Below the pieces are notes generated by a model. The model was not told where the DNA came from. It searched no databases and worked only from the letters and a program-made list of their open reading frames with translations. From Vibrio cyclitrophicus (GTDB taxonomy: Bacteria; Pseudomonadota; Gammaproteobacteria; Enterobacterales; Vibrionaceae): 64,000 nucleotides of DNA. This document shows, in pieces, positions 1 through 9,741 of this stretch (positions are counted from its first letter, which is position 1; each line of letters starts with the position of its first letter). The position numbers and the translations under genes are program-made. The stretch lies in the NCBI GenBank assembly GCA_023206055.1, contig CP065367.1, positions 1,488,001 through 1,552,000 of the forward strand, given 5' to 3'.

Positions 1-959
1 GTGGTGTTGAGCTGTCGAATTCAGCGTTCGGTGACCACTATCTTGATGTCACGCTCGGTAAGGTTCGTTTGGACTGGGGCGTGGGTTATGGTTATCGACC
101 GCTAGACATCATCAAGCCGTATCGTCAGAACCCTGTGGGTATTGTCGCAGAAGAGGGCGCGGGTGTTGCGTCGGCGTCACTGTTCGATATGACGGGCGAA
201 TGGACACTGCTTTACAGCGATTCATCATGGACTTCTCAAGACGTGAATGAATTCGAAAAGCAGAATCAGCAACAAGGATTTGGATTACGTCGTTACAATC
301 TTGTAGGTGATCACGAGTATCAGTGGGTCGCTTATTACGACGATGTACGCCACGGCTTGCTTGGAGCGAGCTTGGTTTCGGTATTAAACCTCGCTTGGGA
401 GTTTCATGGTTCGATGATTTATCAGCGACAAAGCCTTGGCTACAGCCAGCCTGATTCCATGCTTAAACCTGTGTATCTCGAAGAGCAGGGCGAGGCCTAT
501 CAAGCGTTAGCCGGATTAACATGGGCCAATGATACTGGCCACAATGTGGTCTTGGAATACTGGTTTGATAGCCGCGCTTGGAGCAATTCTGAATGGCAAA
601 GTGCCATAGAAAGTGCCGAGTCTTTGTCGGTTAATCCTATGACTGCATCACTGGCTGGTTCTTATGCGCAAGGTTATCAACACGCCAATTTGGTTCAACA
701 CAACATCATGTTTCACTGGTCTTTGGATTCGACACATGGCTGGCTTGAAGATATCACGCCGACATTTGATGTGATGTTGTCCCCACAAGACGGTGGTTTT
801 ATTGCGACTCAGTGGCTCAACTATCAGGTATTAGATAATGGTGACTCATCGTTGGAATTGGAACTTGCTGCACGCTTTCTAGGCGGTAAAAGTGATTCTG
901 CTTACGTCAACTTACCCGATAGTCATATGATTCTTATAAATATCAAAGGACGATTTTAA
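1..959 (+). CDS. Outer-membrane beta-barrel protein, 3' part only
   Basis: The reading frame is open from base 3, so the gene starts before the window and only about 318 C-terminal residues are seen. They are rich in alternating polar and aromatic residues with no long hydrophobic helix, and the chain ends in a terminal phenylalanine (NIKGRF), the usual C-terminal signature of Gram-negative outer-membrane barrels. I do not recognise the family. The stop codon overlaps the start of the downstream histidine kinase as TAATG, so the two genes are likely translationally coupled. That is unusual for a barrel and a sensor and suggests a functional link. The barrel assignment is inference from composition and terminus. 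Confidence 0.6.
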   Translation, partial: GVELSNSAFGDHYLDVTLGKVRLDWGVGYGYRPLDIIKPYRQNPVGIVAEEGAGVASASLFDMTGEWTLLYSDSSWTSQDVNEFEKQNQQQGFGLRRYNLVGDHEYQWVAYYDDVRHGLLGASLVSVLNLAWEFHGSMIYQRQSLGYSQPDSMLKPVYLEEQGEAYQALAGLTWANDTGHNVVLEYWFDSRAWSNSEWQSAIESAESLSVNPMTASLAGSYAQGYQHANLVQHNIMFHWSLDSTHGWLEDITPTFDVMLSPQDGGFIATQWLNYQVLDNGDSSLELELAARFLGGKSDSAYVNLPDSHMILINIKGRF

Positions 960-2017
960 TGAACACTTCTTCAAACAGTCGGTTTTCATGGATCAAAAGC
1001 TTCGCGTTCACCACGCTATTTTGTGTTCTTATTGCAATTACAACCCATACGATTTGGGGCGGCGGATTAACGGTTAACCTGGCAATCAGTTTTGGCTTTG
1101 GTTATAGCGCTGTGGGTTCCTCTTTCGTTTTGGTGAAGTTGTTTAAGAGAACATCTAGAAGGCTTGAAGTGGCCATCTCAATGGTGGTCGCGATGACCTT
1201 CGGTACTTTGAATGCGCACTATTGGTTAAACGGGTATTTCGGATCCAATATCTCTGATCTTAAATCTGTGGTGCTGTTGGGCGTTATCTTCTGCTCGGTT
1301 TGCTATTACTACTTCTACTCACGAGAGAAGCAGCTGCGTGCCGACAATGAATTAGAAGTGGCCAAGCGCCGTCAGGCCGACCAAGATAAGGTGGTGGTAC
1401 TCAGTCAGCTTAAACAACTGCAAAGCCAAATCGAACCGCATTTCCTATTTAATACGCTGGCGACCATCAATGTGTTGATTGAGAGCGACAGTGCGAAAGC
1501 CAAGTTGATGCTCGAAAAGCTGACTGACTTGTTACGTGTGACTCTTAAAAACAGCCGCACTGAGCAATCGACCATCGTACAAGAGGTCGACTTGCTAGAT
1601 GCTTATCTTAATATTCAAAAGATACGCTTAGATGAGCGCTTAGCCTTCTCGATTGAAACGCACGACATTAGCGATCAGCAAGTGATTCCGCCATTTTTGA
1701 TTCAACCTTTGGTGGAGAATGCGCTCACACACGGTATTGAGCCAAAAGCCGCAGGTGGCCAAGTGAACATCCGTATTGCCCAACAAGCACAGCAGCTAAA
1801 AATTGAAGTGTCTGATAATGGCGCTGGACTGAAAACGCCCTCGGTGAATAGTGGCCATGGTGTTGGGTTAAGTAACATTCGTCAGCGAATCGAAACCCTT
1901 TACGGTGATAAGGCGAGCCTCACGGTTACTGAGCAGGCTACAGGTGGCGTGGTATCAACTATCTTATTACCGCTCATCAGAGAAACTAGATCCGAGAACG
2001 CAGAGCTGACACTCTAG
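959..2017 (+). CDS. LytS/YehU-type sensor histidine kinase
   Basis: A 352-residue membrane sensor kinase. Residues 12-32, 38-60, 72-92 and 101-120 are hydrophobic, giving about four membrane segments and no large periplasmic domain. A coiled-coil linker (121-155) leads to the His_kinase domain with the EPHFLFNTL motif, phospho-acceptor H161, an N-box around N254 (QPLVENALTHG) and a DNG ATP-binding motif at 287-289. This is the architecture of LytS/YehU-class kinases, which pair with LytTR regulators, and one follows 85 bases downstream. Signal and targets are unknown. The start ATG overlaps the stop of the barrel gene, so both are in one transcript. Confidence 0.9.
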   Translation: MNTSSNSRFSWIKSFAFTTLFCVLIAITTHTIWGGGLTVNLAISFGFGYSAVGSSFVLVKLFKRTSRRLEVAISMVVAMTFGTLNAHYWLNGYFGSNISDLKSVVLLGVIFCSVCYYYFYSREKQLRADNELEVAKRRQADQDKVVVLSQLKQLQSQIEPHFLFNTLATINVLIESDSAKAKLMLEKLTDLLRVTLKNSRTEQSTIVQEVDLLDAYLNIQKIRLDERLAFSIETHDISDQQVIPPFLIQPLVENALTHGIEPKAAGGQVNIRIAQQAQQLKIEVSDNGAGLKTPSVNSGHGVGLSNIRQRIETLYGDKASLTVTEQATGGVVSTILLPLIRETRSENAELTL

Positions 2018-2102
2018 GCACTGTTACGTAAATAAGTACAGTGACGAAATAAGCACAGAGACAAAAACAGACGATTTACAGTGTGAATTTAAAGGAATAA
2101 TC

Positions 2103-2945
2103 ATGAATAACCCAGCATCAAAGCCAAGTGTCACGGCGATTATCGCAGACGACGAAGCACTGTTAAGGCACCATCTCGACAAGAGTTTGGCTGAGGTTTG
2201 GCCTGAGCTAGAGATCGTCGCTAAGGCACAAAACGGGCTAGAGGCAATGCAGGGTATTCAGCAACTTGAGCCTGATGTGGTCTTTCTTGATATTCGAATG
2301 CCAGAGCTCGATGGTATCTCGTTGGCGAAAAAACTGAACAAGTTAGCTTCGCCGCCATTGGTGGTTTTCATTACCGCTTACGACGAATACGCGGTTAAAG
2401 CCTTTGAGCACAATGCGATGGATTACTTGCTAAAACCAATCAATGAAGAGCGTTTACTTGCCACATGTCAGAAGGTTCAAACACGCTTGTCGAGCAACCA
2501 AATGCAATCAGGTAGCGCGCCAGTACAGCCTGATATCGCGGCATTAATGAATCAGCTTCAACAGCTATCCCAGTCAACCTCGCAGCAACCTCCCTATCGA
2601 CCGCAGCAAAAACACCTCACATGGCTCAAAGCCAATATCGGGGAAGACATCCACCTGATTGCCGTCGATGATGTGGTGTATTTCAAAGCCGAAGACAAGT
2701 ACGTGTCTATATTTAAGAAGGGTCAAGAGGGTGCATTAGAGGAGTTTATTCTTCGAGTGTCGCTAAAAGAGTTGATTGCCCAACTCAATCCTGATGAGTT
2801 TTGGCAGATTCACCGTTCTGTGGTGGTGAAGGTTTCCGCCATTGATAAGGTGAAGAAAGGACTCTCCGGCCAGATGTCTGCGTATGTGTCAGGCGAGAAG
2901 CTACCGATCAGCCGCGCTTCGCAAGCCCTGTTTAAAGGTATGTAG
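2103..2945 (+). CDS. LytTR-family response regulator
   Basis: A 280-residue regulator. The receiver domain covers about residues 10-125: acidic pair D16/D17, phospho-acceptor D63 (VVFLDIRMPELDG), T91 and K111 (LLKP). A Gln/Ser-rich linker (130-172) joins it to a LytTR DNA-binding domain (about 175-280) ending in ISRASQALFKGM. LytTR proteins bind direct-repeat promoter sites after phosphorylation by a LytS-type kinase, here the preceding gene. A good ribosome binding site (AAAGGAAT) precedes the ATG. The last 14 codons recur, diverged mostly at synonymous positions, between the two downstream protease genes. Confidence 0.92.
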   Translation: MNNPASKPSVTAIIADDEALLRHHLDKSLAEVWPELEIVAKAQNGLEAMQGIQQLEPDVVFLDIRMPELDGISLAKKLNKLASPPLVVFITAYDEYAVKAFEHNAMDYLLKPINEERLLATCQKVQTRLSSNQMQSGSAPVQPDIAALMNQLQQLSQSTSQQPPYRPQQKHLTWLKANIGEDIHLIAVDDVVYFKAEDKYVSIFKKGQEGALEEFILRVSLKELIAQLNPDEFWQIHRSVVVKVSAIDKVKKGLSGQMSAYVSGEKLPISRASQALFKGM

Positions 2946-3120
2946 AAAACGAACAAAAGGCGATACATATAGGCTTTATAATTAATTCATGTAATTTATA
3001 AATCAAACACTTTCATACTTATATCGAGTGACTCTAAAATTTTAGTCGTTTGATTTAATGGCGAATTATTACACTTTGGCGATCGGATATATTGGAGCAA
3101 AGCCCTTCAAAGAGATCGTT

Positions 3121-5883
3121 ATGAAAGCATACTATTTAGTCGTCGTATTGAGCTCCACATTGCTAGGTTGCAGTTCTACTCCTCAGCAACAAACGTTATT
3201 GAAATCCGATCCATATTGGGTCACAGGTGAATTAGATAACGGCTTAACCTATCACGTTTACCCTGACCGAGAACAACCAGTATCGGTACGCTTACTTGTG
3301 CATGCCGGCTCTTTCCAAGAGAGCGAACAACAAAAAGGTTATGCCCATTTTATTGAACATATGGCGTTTAATGGCAGCAAAAATTTTTCAGGGAATGATG
3401 TAGTAGAGTTGTTTGAGCAATCTGGTGCTAGTTTTGGCGCCGACTTAAATGCTTATACCTCCTATCAAGAAACCCTCTATAAGTTAGATCTGCCCGATAA
3501 CGAGAATCTAGATAAAGCGTTGGCTTGGTTTAGAGATATTGGTGATGGTTTACTGCTGTCTGGAGATGAAATCGAAAAAGAGAAAGGTGTGATATTAGGG
3601 GAATTTCGACACACACGAGTTGAAGATAAACCGCTCTCATTTAAGTTCTACGATCATATGATTGAGGGCACGAATTACCAAACCAACGATCCCATTGGCA
3701 ATAAAGAATCCGTTTCTAATGCGAATGTTCAAGAATTAAAAAACTATTACCAAACCTGGTACCAACCTCAGTTAACCGAGGTGATTGTCTCTGGTGATAT
3801 TACACTGGCAGAAGTGATCCCTTTGATTGAAGAAACCTTCTCTGACTGGCAAAGAGGCACAACACTGGTTCCCGTGAAGAACACATCAGCGGATTACAAT
3901 ACTCAAGATTTTGTGGCGTATGGATCTGGGGTCGAGCCACCGAGCATCGGGATAGTGATTGATCGTGGGCAAAGAGTGACACGCAGCCATGAGCAACAAC
4001 ATCAGCTTTGGCTAGATGATATTGCTCAGCAACTCATCCAACAAAGGTTGAATTCAGATTTTGTTGATGCTGCGTTGCCAGTGCAATGGGTTGCTTCGAT
4101 TCCCTATTTCTTAGAGTACCAAAGGTATTCTATTACTACGGTTGGCTTTCCTGTCGATAGTCGAGAGCAAAGCCAGCAGCAGTTTATTTCTACTCTTGCC
4201 TCATTGCGTGATCATGGTGTGAGCGAATATGAGTTTACGAGTGTGATATAGCAATACCAAGCGAACCTTGATGACATTAAGTCTAACTGGGAGAGAATGA
4301 ACGCAGTGGCTCATGCTGACGGTAAGTCGACGGCATTGGTGATTGACCAGACGGTTCAATCACAGCTTGATTATAAGTCGAGTTTGAAAGAGTTTCTTGC
4401 GAGTACGGATCTGGAAGCCGTAAATGATAATTTAGATGATTTACTTTCTAGCCCTTATATTTTGGGATTAGGTTTATCGTCTAAAGAAGACTTGCAGGCA
4501 ATGAATAACGAGCTAAAAGATGTCAGAAAAGCCTATAAAAAGACAGGTAACAGACCATTACTCGTTACTGCAAGCTCGGCGTTTAGTGTGCCTGCGTCTC
4601 AAGGCGAAATTGTAAAACAAGTTCAGGTGAGTGACGATCCTAATTTGAAGCAGTGGACATTAAGCAACGGTATTGAAGTTTTGTATCTCCGTAACTCTGA
4701 AGCTGGTAATAGTGTTGGGGTTTACTATGCGAGTGAGGGCGGAAAAGCGGCGCTGGATCCTTCGCTGTTTCCTGCTGTAGAGATTGCGCTGCCCGCTTCG
4801 GTTCGTAGTGGTGTTGGTAAATTTAGTGGTTCGGAGTTAACCGCTCACTTGAGACGCGAAGACATTGAAATTTATCCCTTCATCAACTTTACTCATCATG
4901 GCTTAGAAATAAGTGCCAAGAAAAAGACGCTTGCCGAAGGTTTAGCTGCGCTGCACACCATTGTAACCGAACCCAAAATAGACAGTGATCAGCTTGAGGC
5001 TGTGAAATCTGAATTTGCTCAAGATCGTACAGCATATTTAGAAACTCCAGTTGGCCAGTTTATTCAGATGGTTAATCGCAATAGCTATCAAACAAGCAGC
5101 CGTCACATGATGCTTGAAAGTGAAGATATTAAGGCTGTCACGTCGCAAGATATATTAGATGTTCATCATCAACTCTTCCAAAAGTTAAGAGACAACACAT
5201 TGGTTATTGTTGCTGATATTAATCCAGCTGAAATTAAGCCTCTTGTGCGTCAATACGTTGCTTCATTGCCATTAGAAGCCGCTGTGTCTCCTGATTATCA
5301 GGTGGCTTATAGTCCTGATTCGAAAGAACGAATGGATATATCCGTCAATAATGAAGACAGCAGTCAGTATTTGTTACGTGTGATTTCCCAGCAAGCTCGG
5401 GATAAAACCGCAAAAGATGTGTTTATGGACGATATGCTTCAGCGCGTGTTGTCGAAACGTTTAACGGCTTATGTTCGTGAAGAGTTAGGTTTGGATTATG
5501 CGCCTTATGTTTACTCGGTCGCACAAGACAGTGAGCCGAGTTATGACTGGTTAATCGGCTCTTTAACGGCTCCAGAAAACTCAGATAAAATTGAACAGGC
5601 GATTGATAAGGTCATTGCTGGAGCGGCAAAAGGGATTTCTGAAGATGAGACTCGAACGGCCGCTAAGCAGCTTGTAGCGGACCTTGCTCCACTTAAATAT
5701 AAGCCTACTGAACAAGCTTGGTTTATTTCTCGTTATTTGATTCATGATTATGGTTTTGAGGCGTTGTTCGACCTGCAGGGGACGGCAGACTCCATTTCTA
5801 GTCAAGACATGACAGAGTATGCGAAAGAAATTTTTGGTGATAACAGCTATCAGTTGAAGAATCTGTTAAGCCCACAAGGTTAG
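3121..5883 (+). pseudogene. M16 zinc protease lipoprotein, interrupted by an amber stop
   Basis: This is a paralogue of the intact protease at 6266. Two open segments, 3121-4251 and 4297-5883, lie in the same frame and align end to end with the intact copy (920 versus 924 codons). They are separated only by the in-frame TAG at 4249-4251, which falls opposite a histidine of the paralogue. A CAG-to-TAG change is one simple origin. The start at 3121 is preferred over 3058 because it gives a lipoprotein signal with lipobox LLGC (C17) matching the paralogue. The zinc motif HFIEH and the downstream GEF glutamate are intact. A truncated N-terminal product is possible, but it would lack the second M16 half needed for a closed chamber. 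A sequencing error cannot be excluded. Confidence 0.85.
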
Positions 5884-5947
5884 GTCTAGTTAGGTGAGTG
5901 GTTTTTCTTGAAAGCCACTTCTACTCTTTATATATGGATTCACTTCC

Positions 5948-5978
5948 AAGCCAAATGTTTAAGCATTTGGCTTTTTTA
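5948..5978 (+). terminator. Rho-independent terminator
   Basis: Stem AAGCCAAATG / CATTTGGCTT with a six-base loop, followed by a T run. It lies 65 bases after the broken protease and ends the transcript that probably starts upstream of the sensor kinase. Confidence 0.85.
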
Positions 5979-6011
5979 TTGCGCTGAATCTTATGAGGTT
6001 TGGTAGAACCA

Positions 6012-6053
6012 CTTATTAGCCGAGCCTCGCAAGCTTTGTTTAAAGGGATGTAG
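6012..6053 (+). pseudogene. Relic of the 3' end of a LytTR regulator gene
   Basis: These 42 bases encode LISRASQALFKGM followed by TAG, the same residues as the C-terminus of the LytTR regulator ending at 2945. The two stretches match at 34 of 42 bases, and most differences fall in third codon positions. The relic has no upstream coding frame: an in-frame TGA lies at 5994-5996. It is best read as the remnant of a second LytTR gene copied together with the protease and then mostly deleted. Confidence 0.75.
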
Positions 6054-6265
6054 AGGCTCACTTAAGGTATTTAGCAAGCGTGTTTAAATGGATTTCATAA
6101 GTTCTTATTGAAGTGCTACTTCAGTAAATACAGCTGATCTTACATATCGAACGGTAATTTATAAAACAAAGATCCAGATCACAAAGATATTCATCCGGTT
6201 AAATATTAAATAATAATCGTTAACTCAATCTGTATATTGTCGATGAATGACATTAAGAGGTTGTT

Positions 6266-9040
6266 ATGAAAACATATTATTTAGCGACGGCATTATGCCT
6301 AACTTTGGTTGGCTGTAGCTCAACATCAAAAACTACCGAAAGCTTAATCCAACCGGATCCAGCGTGGAAGTCAGGTCAGCTGGAAAACGGTCTTACCTAT
6401 CATGTTTATCCTGATCACGAAGAGTCTGTCTCTGTACGTTTGGTCGTGCACGCAGGTTCGATTCAAGAGACTTCTCAACAGGAAGGTTATGCTCACTTTG
6501 TCGAGCACATGGCATTCAATGGCAGTAAAAACTTCTCTCAAAACGATGTGATTCGTCTGTTTGAAGATGCTGGTTCTAGCTTTGGTGCGGATATTAACGC
6601 CTACACCTCTTATGAAGAGACGGTATACCAGCTAGATTTGCCCGATAACATCGAGTTGCAGTCTGCTTTGACGTGGATGCGTGATGTGGGTGATGGCCTA
6701 GACATCGCAAGCTCAGAAGTTGAAAAAGAGAAAGGCGTGATTCTTGGTGAGTTTCGCATGGCTCGCCTTGATGACAAGTCATTCGGAGAGATCTTTTATG
6801 ACCACTTGATTGAAGGTGGTCCGTATGAATCTCAAGATGCGTTGGGCTCGAAAGCGTCTGTTGTAGAGGCAACGCCTCAAGGCTTAGCTGACTTCTACCA
6901 AACTTGGTATCAACCTCAAATCGCCGAGTTAGTGATTTCAGGTGATGTAGATATCAAAACCTTGATTCCATTGATTGAAGAGAAGTTTTCAAGTTGGGAG
7001 CGTGGCGACACCCCGAGACCAGAAAAGCAGAAAATGACCTCGTTCAATGAAAGTGATTATGTTGAATACGCAGGAAGAGAAGCGCCGAGCATCACTCTGA
7101 CGTTCAACCGCGGTTTAGATAGAGTTGAAACTCATGCTCAACAGCATCAACGTTGGTTAGATGAAACCGCACAACAAATCATTCAACAACGACTCGAAGC
7201 AGTATTCAATGATGCCGCGCTACCGACGCAATGGGTAGCGTCCGATAACTATCGAATGGGTTCTCTGAATTATTCTTCAATCAGTGTTGGCTTCCCAGCA
7301 GGCGGTCGCGAGGTTATCCAACAAGAGATGCTTTCTACATTGGCATCACTGCGTGACTTTGGCGTGTCGAAAACGGATATCGTTGGCGAGCAGCACTACT
7401 ACCAAGACTTGCTGGATGACATCGAGCATGACTGGGACAAAATGGACAGCGTTGATCACGCGAACTACAAAGCCAGTGCGCTTGTGACTGATCGAATCGT
7501 CCAATCTCAGAAAGACTATCAAGCTAGTTTAGAAACCTTCATTGCGAACCTAAACCTTGAGGCGATTAACGACAACATCAAAGACCTGCTTTCTGATGAT
7601 TACTTCCTTGTTATCGGCTTGGACGATTCTGAAGATAGAGTGGCGGTCATTGACTCTCTAGATAGTCTAAAAGCGACTTACAGCGAAACGGGAGCACAGC
7701 CGCTCGCGATTGCGACAGCGAGTGCTTTTGCTGTGCCAAGTTCGCAGGGCGAGGTTGTGCTTGCGGAACAAATGTCCGTCGACCCATACATCCAAAAGTG
7801 GATGTTAAGCAATGGCATCGACATGTGGTACCTGCGTGATTATGTGGCAGGTGATGATGTTGGTGTGATGTACATGAGTCTCGGCGGAAAAGCCGCTTTG
7901 GATCCAAACTTATCCCCAGCGGTCGAGGTTGCGTTACCCACTTTCGCTCGAAGCGGTGTTGGTGAATTTACGGGGTCTGAGCTTTTAGCGTACTTGGATC
8001 GTGAAAATATTCGTGCTGATTCCTTCATTGGCAATACTCGTCATGGTATTGAATTTAATATCACCAAAGACGGCCTTGAAGACACGTTTGCTGCGCTTTA
8101 TACCTTCATCATGGCTCCTAAAATTAACCCTGAGCAATTAGACGCGGTGAAGCAGGAGTTTGCACAGGGGCAAGAATCTTTCTTGGACAGTCCTGTTGGT
8201 CAGTTTGAACGCGCAATAAACCAGAACATCTATGGTCAGGACAGTGGCCACCTGTTTGTTGATAAAGAGCGTGTTGAAGCGGTTTCTGTGGAAGACATCG
8301 CTAATCTTCATCAGCAGTTGTTTGGTCAAATGAGACATAACCAATTGGTGGTCGTGGGTGACATCGACCCTAGTGTGTTGAAGCCTTTAGTTCAGAAATA
8401 TCTAGCTTCGATTCCATTGGAACAAGCGGCTGTGCCGGACTTTAAGGTGGCTTACAAGCAGCCATCAGAATCACGCATTGATCTCGCCATCAACAATGTG
8501 AACAGCGCAGAGTACGTCTTACGAGTCATCTCAGAGCCAGCAACCGAAGCCGGTCAAGGCGCAACGGCAAAAGATATCTTCACGGAAAGCTTGCTGGAAC
8601 GATTGTTGGCGACTCGTTTAGATACTTATATTCGTGAAGAGTTGAGCTTAGATTACTCGCCTTATACGTATTCAGCGTCTGCAGACGGCGAGCTGAGTCA
8701 TGAGTGGGTCATCGGTGCGATGATAGCGCCAGAGAACGTTGATAAGGTGGAAGTGGCGATCGATAAGGTGATTGCTGACCTTCTACAAGGTGTCTCTGAG
8801 GAAGAAATGCGAGCGGTTGTGAAACAGTTTGAAGCAGACTTCACACCGCTTGAGATGAGCTCTATCGACCAAGCGTGGTATGTGTCTCGTTATCTACTTC
8901 ATGGTTACGACATCGAAGCTTTGTCTCAAGTTGAGCGAGTGGCGAGGTCGATCACTGCGGAAGATATGAATGCGCTAGTGCAACGCATCTTTGGTGACAA
9001 TAGCCGCAAAGTTAAGAATATCATGCGACCTAAAGTGTAA
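6266..9040 (+). CDS. M16-family zinc metalloprotease lipoprotein
   Basis: A 924-residue two-half M16 (pitrilysin/insulinase-like) protease. The N-terminus MKTYYLATALCLTLVGC carries a lipobox (C17), so the mature protein is probably a lipoprotein acting in the periplasm or outer membrane. The first half has the inverted zinc motif HFVEH (H77, E80, H81), the R/GEF glutamate near E162 and typical M16 motifs. The second half (about 510-920) is the catalytically silent partner that closes the chamber. Known family members degrade peptides of a few kDa; the substrate here is unknown. It has its own leader (6054-6265) and terminator, and is the intact copy of a tandem pair. Confidence 0.92.
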   Translation: MKTYYLATALCLTLVGCSSTSKTTESLIQPDPAWKSGQLENGLTYHVYPDHEESVSVRLVVHAGSIQETSQQEGYAHFVEHMAFNGSKNFSQNDVIRLFEDAGSSFGADINAYTSYEETVYQLDLPDNIELQSALTWMRDVGDGLDIASSEVEKEKGVILGEFRMARLDDKSFGEIFYDHLIEGGPYESQDALGSKASVVEATPQGLADFYQTWYQPQIAELVISGDVDIKTLIPLIEEKFSSWERGDTPRPEKQKMTSFNESDYVEYAGREAPSITLTFNRGLDRVETHAQQHQRWLDETAQQIIQQRLEAVFNDAALPTQWVASDNYRMGSLNYSSISVGFPAGGREVIQQEMLSTLASLRDFGVSKTDIVGEQHYYQDLLDDIEHDWDKMDSVDHANYKASALVTDRIVQSQKDYQASLETFIANLNLEAINDNIKDLLSDDYFLVIGLDDSEDRVAVIDSLDSLKATYSETGAQPLAIATASAFAVPSSQGEVVLAEQMSVDPYIQKWMLSNGIDMWYLRDYVAGDDVGVMYMSLGGKAALDPNLSPAVEVALPTFARSGVGEFTGSELLAYLDRENIRADSFIGNTRHGIEFNITKDGLEDTFAALYTFIMAPKINPEQLDAVKQEFAQGQESFLDSPVGQFERAINQNIYGQDSGHLFVDKERVEAVSVEDIANLHQQLFGQMRHNQLVVVGDIDPSVLKPLVQKYLASIPLEQAAVPDFKVAYKQPSESRIDLAINNVNSAEYVLRVISEPATEAGQGATAKDIFTESLLERLLATRLDTYIREELSLDYSPYTYSASADGELSHEWVIGAMIAPENVDKVEVAIDKVIADLLQGVSEEEMRAVVKQFEADFTPLEMSSIDQAWYVSRYLLHGYDIEALSQVERVARSITAEDMNALVQRIFGDNSRKVKNIMRPKV

Positions 9041-9071
9041 TTAATACAATCGCTTAATGAATGCATTGTTT

Positions 9072-9101
9072 AAAGCCAAGCCTTGTTGCTTGGCTTTTTC
9101 T
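9072..9101 (+). terminator. Rho-independent terminator
   Basis: Stem AAAGCCAAGC / GCTTGGCTTT with a six-base loop and a T-rich tail, 31 bases after the intact M16 gene. Confidence 0.88.
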
Positions 9102-9216
9102 TTTCTTTAGAACGATGACGCTTAATCGGTTGCATCGTATCATTTTCTAAAAAAATGTTTTAAATCAAGACAGCGTTTCATTTGTATTGTAGATTGACGA
9201 TCTACGAGAATGTTGT

Positions 9217-9741
9217 TTGGATATTAGATTGCTTAAACTGGGTACCCGATTAGTCTTAATGTTGTTTTTACTGAGCTTTGGCTTAGTGAATTCTAACGGC
9301 TATTCGTTTCCTTCTAAGCCGTTTCAAATCGACTCTGCTCAACAGCAGTCTTTAGCTAATAAACAATCTTCTTCGGAAAAACAATGTAAGCAGGCTGCGG
9401 TTGATGATCCATCAGCCTATTTAGAGTGCGATAAAGTTCAGTTGGGCGCCGCGACTGTCGGTGACAGTTCCAACTACCACGATACTGAATCGAGCCTTCA
9501 AGCGACCACTTACCGACGTATATTAACCAATGAGCAAGAAAGCGGGGCCGATTTAGAGCCTTCTTATCATCTGCTTATCGACTTTTCTCCTCCTTCTTTG
9601 CTGGCCTCTCTGTTGGTCAACACACCTCTGTTGGATCAAAAACAGCACTGGACCAGTATTGTGAGCTCTCCGTCTTCCCGGCTTTCTGGGTGGAAAGAGG
9701 GCAACATACAATATTCCCATTTTCGAGATCTTCTTAGCTAA
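9217..9741 (+). CDS. vemP: VemP-like secretion-monitoring arrest peptide
   Basis: A 174-codon gene directly upstream of secD-secF. It has an N-terminal signal sequence with basic residues (R4, K7, R11) before a hydrophobic core, a polar middle, and a C-terminus containing RLSGWKEGN that resembles the arrest region of Vibrio VemP as I remember it. VemP is a secreted nascent chain that stalls its own ribosome when Sec export is weak and thereby induces the downstream SecDF2. The TTG at 9217 has a usable GAGAA site 6-8 bases upstream and keeps the basic signal-peptide region. ATG 9259 would give 160 residues, closer to the 159 of V. alginolyticus VemP, but removes those charges. I cannot place the exact stall codon from memory. 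Confidence 0.75.
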   Translation: MDIRLLKLGTRLVLMLFLLSFGLVNSNGYSFPSKPFQIDSAQQQSLANKQSSSEKQCKQAAVDDPSAYLECDKVQLGAATVGDSSNYHDTESSLQATTYRRILTNEQESGADLEPSYHLLIDFSPPSLLASLLVNTPLLDQKQHWTSIVSSPSSRLSGWKEGNIQYSHFRDLLS

